5,997 bases of DNA from positions 1 through 5,997 of the forward strand of contig CALBJW010000153.1 in assembly GCA_937893145.1 (NCBI GenBank), given 5' to 3'. Below are positions 1 through 4,710 of this stretch, piece by piece; positions within the stretch are counted from its first letter, which is position 1, and each line of letters opens with the position of its first letter. Source of the DNA: an uncultured Prevotellaceae bacterium (GTDB lineage Bacteria; Bacteroidota; Bacteroidia; Bacteroidales; Bacteroidaceae). Below the pieces are notes generated by a model. That model saw nothing but the letters and a program-made list of their open reading frames with translations. It was not told where the DNA came from and ran no database searches. The position numbers and the translations under genes were made by a program.

Positions 1-1039
1 TGAGGTAAACCTGATGCCTGTATGCACTCAGGTGGGATATGCTCTCGGACTGCTCTTCATCATCCCGATGGGAGATATGTACAATCGAAGGAAGACGATG
101 TCTGGATGTGCATTGATACTGATGGTGTCGCTTCTCAGCATTGCCTTTGCTCGGAACATCTGGATGCTGCTTTCGGCATCGTTCATCACGGGGTTCTTCT
201 CCGTTATTCCGCAGATGTTCATGCCCTTTGCTTCGCTCTACTCCAAACCTGGCGAGAAGGAACGCAAGGTGGGGATGATACTCTCAGGTCTGCTCACAGG
301 CATTCTCGGTTCGAGGGTGATAAGCGGATATGTAGGTCATGCTCTGGACTGGCGAAGCATGTACATCATTGCTGCCTTTGCCATCACGATGATGACAGGA
401 CTGATATACCGTTTCTTTCCCGATGTGGAACCAACATACAGGGGGCGATTTGTTCACCTCCTCAAGAGCATACATACCCTGGCAGCGGAGCATCCTCGTG
501 CCGTTCTCTACTCGGTGCGCTCAGGATTTGCTTTCGGTTCGTTCTTGGGACTATGGGGATGCCTTGCATTCCGAATGAAGGAGGCACCGTTCTTCGTGGG
601 TAGTGATGTGGTGGGAATGCTCAGTCTGTGTGGCATAGCGGGTGCTTTGACTGCATCGAATGTGGGCAAATACATCCCTCGTTTTGGGGTGGAGCGCATC
701 AATGCATGGGGCATCGCACTGCAGATGGTGGCATGGGGCATCATTGCTGTGTTCCACAACACCTATACTGGCATCATCCTGAGCATCATCATCATCGACA
801 TAGGTATGCAGTGCATCCAACTGAGCAACCAGAGTGCCACGATGAAACTCTGTCCCGAAGCCTCATCACGCATGAACACCATCTACATGGTGACATACTT
901 CATAGGTGGTTCGCTCGGCACTTTCCTTGCTGGCACCCTCTGGACCATGTACGGATGGATGGGTACGGTGAGTGCGGGCTTCATCATGCTCGCTTGCTCT
1001 GTGTTGTCGATTGTAATTCTCGGAAGAAAAAATATTTAG
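1..1039 (+). CDS. MFS transporter, 5'-truncated by the window edge
   Basis: Inner-membrane secondary transporter of the major facilitator superfamily, most like the drug/metabolite efflux (DHA-type) branch; the substrate cannot be read. The frame is open from base 2 (E-V-N-L before the first Met at 14), so that Met is internal and the gene starts outside the window. Counting from that Met, residues 5-20 match the end of the second transmembrane helix (TQVGYALGLLFIIPMGD), followed by the MFS motif-A loop GDMYNRRKTM at 20-29. Further hydrophobic helices follow, with the family-like stretch GSRVISGYVG plus DWRS and a long central cytoplasmic loop around PDVEPTYRGRF. The visible 341 residues plus about 60 missing ones would give the usual length of about 400. 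It ends with TAG 7 bases before an AraC-type regulator, so the two are probably co-transcribed and the regulator may control this transporter. Family call is firm; specificity is unknown. Confidence 0.93.
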   Translation, partial: EVNLMPVCTQVGYALGLLFIIPMGDMYNRRKTMSGCALILMVSLLSIAFARNIWMLLSASFITGFFSVIPQMFMPFASLYSKPGEKERKVGMILSGLLTGILGSRVISGYVGHALDWRSMYIIAAFAITMMTGLIYRFFPDVEPTYRGRFVHLLKSIHTLAAEHPRAVLYSVRSGFAFGSFLGLWGCLAFRMKEAPFFVGSDVVGMLSLCGIAGALTASNVGKYIPRFGVERINAWGIALQMVAWGIIAVFHNTYTGIILSIIIIDIGMQCIQLSNQSATMKLCPEASSRMNTIYMVTYFIGGSLGTFLAGTLWTMYGWMGTVSAGFIMLACSVLSIVILGRKNI

Positions 1040-1046
1040 TCATACA

Positions 1047-1934
1047 ATGGAATTTAAGCCAATACCTTGCCACGAATCGCTGCGTCCGTTCATCCGCAAC
1101 TACTGGATGCTCACGGCTTACTGTACAGCGACTGGCACTCAACAGATTTTCTCGAATGGTGCGGCAAGTCTGCACTTCTACCTCTCGCAATCCATAAAGC
1201 TGGACTGGGGCGAGGAGCGATACCGCACCGTACTGTTCCACCAGAACATGCAGAAGGTGGGAGTGGTGACGGACGAGGGTGAGTTTAACATCTTCGGTGT
1301 GGAGTTTGTGCCGTTCTGTTCGCGTGTGTTCTTCCGCAGCGAGATGATGGGCATCTATGCTTCGCCAGAACAGTTAAACGATGAAGGATTGGCAGAACTG
1401 AGCCATAAGATTTATGAGGCAGAGAGCGTGGACGAGCGTGTTCGCTTGCTTGATGACTTCTTCTTGAAGAGACTGGCTGAGTTTCCTGAGGGCGATGTGA
1501 ACATCGAACGACTGCACGATGTGTTTGACGACATTGTTCCTACAGACGGAACTATGGCGCAACCACCAAACAGTCAGGAGGAGTTCTCGCCTGCCGACCT
1601 TGCCTCTACGGCTTGTCTTAGCCAGAAGCAGTTCACACGAGTATTTAATAAATATGTTGGTATGAACCCAAAGTCGTACCTCCGACTGCTGCGTTTCCAC
1701 AAAGCCTTGATGATGCTGCAACACCAAACCTCAGCACCTTCGGGCGACAAGAAGGTGGAGATAGCATGGCAATGTGGATACTACGACCTGCCCCACATGA
1801 TTTCGGACTTCCGCGACATCTGCGGCTATTCTCCATCCGAACTCATCAGTTCGGGAACAGAACTCACCGAAGCCTTCGGGCAGCAGTTCAGTGGACTGAT
1901 GAAGAAGAAAATTAAGATTGAGAACCTGATATAG
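1047..1934 (+). CDS. AraC-family transcriptional regulator
   Basis: DNA-binding transcription factor of 295 residues. The N-terminal part (about 1-150, FKPIPCHESLRPFIRNYW and a beta-rich stretch after it) resembles the DUF6597-type sensor domain of Bacteroidetes AraC regulators. The C-terminal part (about 180-270) is the double helix-turn-helix: SPADLASTACLSQKQFTRVF forms the first, and VEIAWQCGYYDLPHMISDF followed by RDICGYSPSEL is the typical second helix-turn-helix and signature. A basic KKKIK tail closes the protein. The start is the only ATG in frame near the upstream stop. The 7-base gap to the transporter gene suggests an operon in which the regulator acts on the transporter or a nearby target; the effector is unknown. 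The gene ends just before a strong terminator. Confidence 0.93.
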   Translation: MEFKPIPCHESLRPFIRNYWMLTAYCTATGTQQIFSNGAASLHFYLSQSIKLDWGEERYRTVLFHQNMQKVGVVTDEGEFNIFGVEFVPFCSRVFFRSEMMGIYASPEQLNDEGLAELSHKIYEAESVDERVRLLDDFFLKRLAEFPEGDVNIERLHDVFDDIVPTDGTMAQPPNSQEEFSPADLASTACLSQKQFTRVFNKYVGMNPKSYLRLLRFHKALMMLQHQTSAPSGDKKVEIAWQCGYYDLPHMISDFRDICGYSPSELISSGTELTEAFGQQFSGLMKKKIKIENLI

Positions 1935-1944
1935 AAAAATAAAT

Positions 1945-1984
1945 AAGGACATCCTTGCAAACTTGGAGCAAGGATGTCCTTTTT
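1945..1984. terminator. Rho-independent terminator, probably bidirectional
   Basis: A perfect 14-bp inverted repeat (AAGGACATCCTTGC at 1945-1958 and GCAAGGATGTCCTT at 1968-1981) with a 9-base loop is followed by five T (1980-1984, overlapping the stem end). It lies 11 bases after the AraC stop. On the other strand the stem is followed by T-rich sequence (reverse complement of 1935-1944, ATTTTTC-like), so it can also end the convergent ATPase transcript, which has no other obvious terminator. Confidence 0.9.
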
Positions 1985-2003
1985 GTACAACAATGTATGT
2001 TTG
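1975..2003 (+). repeat. Left 29-base direct repeat flanking the ATPase block
   Basis: Ungapped comparison with 3582-3610 gives 26 identical bases of 29, with mismatches at 1980, 1985 and 2000; the core TACAACAATGTATG (1986-1999) is exact. The left copy overlaps the right arm and T tract of the terminator and lies just past the ATPase stop. It also contains TATGTTTG (1996-2003), which fits the Bacteroidetes -7 consensus on the + strand but has no -33 partner. It may be one side of an old insertion or a duplicated promoter remnant. Confidence 0.75.
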
Positions 2004-2027
2004 GCATAGTGTCACTAACATCATTGA

Positions 2028-3392
2028 CTATTTCATGAATTCCGGTAATTCCAAATGGAACAGAGCTTGTTTTGGACGCTGTTTGCAATGAAGGAACATA
2101 AGCATATAGATGGGAGCGTATGTGATCTTCCCTTCCACACGGAGATTGTCATTGCATAGAACCAATGCTTGCTGAATGTGGTACTCCTCGTTATTCAGTA
2201 CATTTTTCAAAGCATTGTGCCGTTCGTATGATTTGCCTGATTTTATCTCTAACGGAATAACCTCAGTGTCACGCTCCAACAGGAAATCCAACTCTCCCTG
2301 ATGTTTGCTATTGAAATAGTATAGATTCCAACCATGAGCATACAACTCTTCTGCAACAACATTCTCATAGATGGCACCATAATTGATGGATGTTTCGCCA
2401 GTAAGGATACGCAGTTGTATTCCTTCTGCATATTGGCAAGCAAGGAGGCCAACATCATTCTGGAAGAGTTTGAAGAGATTACGTTTCTCATTGAGTTTCA
2501 GCGGAGCCATTGGCACTTCTGAGTTGAATGTAGGCAAAGCCATTTCTGCTTGCTTAAGCCACAAGAAGTCATTTGCATACTGACGGAAACGTGCAGTATC
2601 GTGCATATCCTTGAGAATGAAACGTTTGTTCATTGCATTCAATTCTGGTGGAATCAAATCGAAAATCTCATTTATCTGTAATTCGCGTCCTGGATTATAT
2701 TCTTTTATGTCCTTGCGATACAAATCAAGAATCTCTTTCTGGCGTGCCTCTACCTGCACAAAATCCTGAGTGTCAATATAGGTTTGAACAGGTGCTGGCA
2801 TTCCTCCCACGATGAGATACAGATGGAACAGTTTCATCATCTCCTCGTGTATCTTATCATCTACCATCACTTTTCGTTCCCAGCAGTCTTTCAGCACATC
2901 GACAATCCGTTCACCTACACCAACGGCAAGGATGAACTCTTTGAAATCTAATGGATATACATGTTGCTCTGCCATATAGCCAACAGGCCAACTCTCAACC
3001 TTCTTCTTGCCCTCCAATTCTACTCCAAGCAAACTGCCGCTCAGAGCATAGCGATAGCGTCCATCCTCAACCAAGAATTTCACCATCGTGATGACTTCGG
3101 GGCACTTCTGAACCTCATCGAAGAAGATGAATGTCTTACCTGCCTCCAGTTGTTTGTGAGTATGTAGTGCAATACGTTGCAGAGCTTCTCCTGCGGACGG
3201 AGCTGTAGCCACTAAATCACGCAGCGCTTTATCCTTGTAGAAGTTCAACTCCAGATAGATTGGATAGTGAGCCTGCGCATATTTGCGTATTGCATAACTT
3301 TTTCCTACTTGACGAGCACCGTACAAGTACAGCGCATTTTTGCTGGAAGCATAATGCTGCTCTATTATGTAATCTAAGTTTCTGTTTATCAT
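2028..3392 (-). CDS. AAA ATPase with DUF4143/nuclease-like C-terminus
   Basis: ATP-binding protein of 454 residues in the AAA_14 plus DUF4143 family, common in Bacteroidetes and archaea and without an established cellular role. Walker A is GARQVGKS (25-32), Walker B is TFIFFDEVQ (87-95), and a sensor-1-like LSGSLLG sits at 117-123. A helical DUF4143 region runs from about 185 to 365. Near the end, YENVVAEEL (342-350), GELDFLL (366-372) and LEIKSGK (381-387) give the E...D...ExK pattern of PD-(D/E)xK-like folds; whether it cuts DNA is not known. Length is normal and the gene looks intact. The ATG at 3392 overlaps the TGA of a 33-codon frame (ATGA), suggesting coupled translation. It runs opposite to both neighbouring blocks and lies between 29-base direct repeats, suggesting a transferred unit. 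The family call is sure; the function is open. Confidence 0.93.
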   Translation of the reverse strand: MINRNLDYIIEQHYASSKNALYLYGARQVGKSYAIRKYAQAHYPIYLELNFYKDKALRDLVATAPSAGEALQRIALHTHKQLEAGKTFIFFDEVQKCPEVITMVKFLVEDGRYRYALSGSLLGVELEGKKKVESWPVGYMAEQHVYPLDFKEFILAVGVGERIVDVLKDCWERKVMVDDKIHEEMMKLFHLYLIVGGMPAPVQTYIDTQDFVQVEARQKEILDLYRKDIKEYNPGRELQINEIFDLIPPELNAMNKRFILKDMHDTARFRQYANDFLWLKQAEMALPTFNSEVPMAPLKLNEKRNLFKLFQNDVGLLACQYAEGIQLRILTGETSINYGAIYENVVAEELYAHGWNLYYFNSKHQGELDFLLERDTEVIPLEIKSGKSYERHNALKNVLNNEEYHIQQALVLCNDNLRVEGKITYAPIYMLMFLHCKQRPKQALFHLELPEFMK

Positions 3393-3490
3393 ATCTTAAT
3401 CTTTTTATTGTGCCACTTTTCTATGGTGATACGAATGACGCTCTGCCACTTTTCTATGGTATTTTTAGCATTGTATTGCCACTTTTCCAT
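3389..3490 (-). CDS. Candidate 33-residue leader peptide of three 11-residue repeats
   Basis: Small reading frame directly upstream of the ATPase gene. Unit 1 is MEKWQYNAKNT, unit 2 IEKWQSVIRIT and unit 3 IEKWHNKKIKI, so the frame is exactly 3 x 11 residues. Trp recurs at positions 4, 15 and 26, and the C-terminus is lysine-rich. The TGA (3391-3389) overlaps the ATPase ATG (3392-3390) by four bases, the usual layout for translational coupling. A promoter -7 box ends about 14 bases upstream of the ATG, so the message would have a very short 5' leader. An in-frame ATG at 3502 would add MQIT but lies at or before the presumed transcription start. No family is recognised. The alternative is that these bases are a DNA or RNA element and the open frame is a by-product of a period divisible by three. 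Confidence 0.4.
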   Translation of the reverse strand: MEKWQYNAKNTIEKWQSVIRITIEKWHNKKIKI

Positions 3491-3493
3491 GGT
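3411..3493 (-). repeat. Three 17-base repeats at exact 33-base spacing
   Basis: TGCCACTTTTCTATGGT (+ strand) occurs at 3411-3427 and 3444-3460, and with one change (CCATGG for CTATGG) at 3477-3493. The 16-base spacers between copies are unrelated to each other. A weak fourth copy in register at 3510-3526 shares 10 of 17 bases, including TTTTCCA. On the transcribed (-) strand each copy can fold as CCAU-AGAAAA-GUGG, a 4-bp stem (one G-U pair) with an A-rich loop; copy 3 has loop GGAAAA. All copies lie between the promoter and the ATPase start, so they would be in the mRNA. They could be protein-binding sites on DNA, RNA regulatory hairpins, or codons of the leader peptide. Confidence 0.85.
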
Positions 3494-3494
3494 A

Positions 3495-3508
3495 ATTTGC
3501 ATGCAAAT
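3495..3508. promoter_or_regulatory. Perfect 14-bp palindrome, operator candidate
   Basis: ATTTGCATGCAAAT reads the same on both strands. It covers most of the -7 box and the expected transcription start of the ATPase promoter, where a dimeric repressor would block transcription. No known regulator site is recognised. Confidence 0.4.
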
Positions 3509-3533
3509 ATACACATTTTCCAAGTAATTGCAA
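3503..3533 (-). promoter_or_regulatory. Bacteroidetes-type promoter for the leader ORF and ATPase
   Basis: On the - strand the -7 box TATATTTGC (3511-3503) matches TAnnTTTG exactly. A TTG (3533-3531) lies 19 bases upstream, the spacing expected for the -33 element. Transcription should start near 3499-3496, giving a leader of only about 6-9 bases before the ATG at 3490 and about 105 bases before the ATPase ATG. Confidence 0.65.
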
Positions 3534-3581
3534 CGAATTTAAGCACAAAACATGCCTTACACCCTCGTATTTATGGTAGAT

Positions 3582-3610
3582 TGTCCATTTTTTACAACAA
3601 TGTATGGTTG
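3582..3610 (+). repeat. Right 29-base direct repeat flanking the ATPase block
   Basis: Partner of 1975-2003 at an offset of 1607 bases, in the same orientation, 26/29 identical. It lies upstream of the ATPase promoter and just before the promoter-like box of the rightward operon, where it covers the position of the -33 element. Together the two copies bracket the complete ATPase transcription unit. Confidence 0.75.
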
Positions 3611-3618
3611 ATACTGTG

Positions 3619-3627
3619 TACCTTTGC
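3619..3627 (+). promoter_or_regulatory. Probable promoter (-7 box TACCTTTGC) for the rightward operon
   Basis: TACCTTTGC fits the Bacteroidetes -7 consensus TAnnTTTG. No TTG is found at the expected 18-21 base distance upstream (the bases there are CAACAA), so the -33 half is weak or depends on an activator. Transcription would begin near 3634 and leave a leader of about 135 bases before the lipoprotein start. Confidence 0.5.
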
Positions 3628-3633
3628 ACTCAA

Positions 3634-3768
3634 TAAGGATACTCTCCCATACTCACTCCCTAAATGAGGGGGCATTAGTAAAATATTTTTTTCCTATTCA
3701 ACAACGGCTCTGCCTGTGAAGGTCGATGCCTATTTTTTCAAAAATCATTTAAAAGAACAAAAGAACTT
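3634..3768 (+). other. 5' leader of the lipoprotein operon with two possible hairpins
   Basis: No gene is seen here. The first hairpin is at 3656-3672 (CTCCCT / AGGGGG, loop AAATG, one G-T pair), with a run of seven T only 14 bases further on (3686-3692). The second is at 3706-3730: an outer GGC/GCC, a 3x4 internal loop and an inner GCCT/AGGT capped by GTGA, a GNRA-type tetraloop. It is followed by T-rich TATTTTTT (3731-3738). The second resembles a weak terminator or attenuator 30 bases before the start codon. Both are small and may be chance. Confidence 0.3.
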
Positions 3769-4071
3769 ATGAAGAAACAGTTAATATCCTTGTTCATCAT
3801 TGCAGCATTGATGATGACAAGTTGCTTTAGTACGCACTCTACGACACAGATAAACAAAGTTGAAATTGGTATGACCAAGAATGATATTACCAGCCTCCTG
3901 GGAAAGCCTATGTTCAAAAATGGTGACACATTCTCCGAACAATGGGGCTATCGCAAAATGATTGGCGAGATAGCAGGACCTGAAGAAGTATTATTCCTTG
4001 TCACTTTCAACAATCAGGGTAAGGTCGTAAACTACGAAACAATAAAGGATCATCAGCATTATCATCATTAA
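3769..4071 (+). CDS. Small BamE/SmpA-like lipoprotein
   Basis: Predicted lipoprotein of 100 residues. A signal peptide (MKKQLISLFIIAALMMTSC) ends in a lipobox with the acylated Cys at 19, so the mature protein should be membrane-anchored on the periplasmic side or at the outer membrane. Residues about 29-90 (NKVEIGMTKNDITSLLGKP, a Gly turn, then EQWGYR and strands ending NNQGKVVNYE) follow the SmpA/OmlA pattern of BamE-type domains. In proteobacteria BamE is part of the outer-membrane protein assembly machine; similarity alone does not show that role here. The tail DHQHYHH holds four His in the last six residues, which is unusual. The start is the only ATG giving a proper signal peptide. It is probably the first gene of a three-gene operon, with 24 bases to the next. 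Confidence 0.85.
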   Translation: MKKQLISLFIIAALMMTSCFSTHSTTQINKVEIGMTKNDITSLLGKPMFKNGDTFSEQWGYRKMIGEIAGPEEVLFLVTFNNQGKVVNYETIKDHQHYHH

Positions 4072-4095
4072 TACTAAACATTAATATAAAGAACA

Positions 4096-4686
4096 ATGAA
4101 TACAAACAAAGAAACAAAATTCTGTCAGAGTTGCGGGATGCCTCTTTCAGACGAGATACTCGGCACCAATGCAGACCAGAGCAAGAACGAAGACTACTGC
4201 ATCTATTGCTATAAAGATGGTGCCTTCACAGGCGATTTCACCATGGAGGAGATGGTAGAATACTGCTCCATGTTTGTCGAGGAGTACAACAAGAATACAG
4301 GGGAGAACCTCACTGCTTGTCAGTACAAGGATGTGCTGCGCCAGTACTTCCCTACCCTTAAACGCTGGAAAGGTGATGATGCTAATCTTCCTCATGCTGA
4401 CCACCCAATGAAGAAGACATATATTAAAGAGGTAAACGAACTTGGCATTCCTGGACTTCACATAGACAACCTCTATGTCCTTCAAGGCTCATTCATCAAT
4501 CAGCCCTACAACATCAACGGCAACGAAGTGAAACTCCTTGATGATAATGCCACATACTGGGGCAACCAGATTATGAAAGACGATACACGTTGCTACGGCA
4601 TCGCTTGCTGTGAGAAGTTTATCCTCGTAAGCGAATACGGAAAGGATGGTGCCGATGCTGAGTTGGTAATCTTAAAAAGAAGGTAA
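4096..4686 (+). CDS. Zinc-ribbon protein with uncharacterised C-terminal region
   Basis: Predicted soluble protein of 196 residues with no signal peptide or membrane segment. The N-terminal 90 residues match the putative zinc-ribbon family (Zn_ribbon_2 type). CQSCGMPL supplies Cys10 and Cys13, YCIYCYKDGAFT supplies Cys35 and Cys38, and EEMVEYC and a helical stretch ending TLKRW follow. Many relatives stop near this point. Here about 100 more residues follow (FINQPYNINGNEVKLL, then WGNQIMKDDTRCYGIACCEKFILVSEYGKDG), probably beta-rich, with three more Cys (166, 171, 172); I do not recognise this part. The ATG lies 24 bases after the lipoprotein stop and the next gene starts 24 bases downstream, so it is probably co-transcribed with two envelope genes. 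Its role is unknown; metal sensing or regulation would be guesswork. Confidence 0.8.
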   Translation: MNTNKETKFCQSCGMPLSDEILGTNADQSKNEDYCIYCYKDGAFTGDFTMEEMVEYCSMFVEEYNKNTGENLTACQYKDVLRQYFPTLKRWKGDDANLPHADHPMKKTYIKEVNELGIPGLHIDNLYVLQGSFINQPYNINGNEVKLLDDNATYWGNQIMKDDTRCYGIACCEKFILVSEYGKDGADAELVILKRR

Positions 4687-4710
4687 ACAAATGGGTGGAT
4701 TAATCCAAAC

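Noticed and set aside
14..1039. Met at 14 as the true start of the transporter
   Set aside because: The frame is open upstream to the window edge, and residues after this Met already correspond to the second transmembrane helix, so the first helix lies outside the window.
628..1197. 189-codon + strand frame rich in His and Cys
   Set aside because: Out-of-frame shadow of the transporter running into the regulator gene; its His richness comes from repeated CATC in codons for Ile and Met.
3411..3526. CRISPR-like array
   Set aside because: Three 17-base repeats with 16-base spacers are too short for CRISPR, no cas genes are present, and the units lie between a promoter and a start codon.
3260..3667. 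135-codon + strand frame covering the repeat region, reading PLFYG-type 11-residue repeats
   Set aside because: Its first third is antisense to the ATPase start, it has no promoter, and the periodic peptide follows automatically from a 33-base repeat in any open frame. The - strand frame with its promoter and ATGA junction is the better choice.
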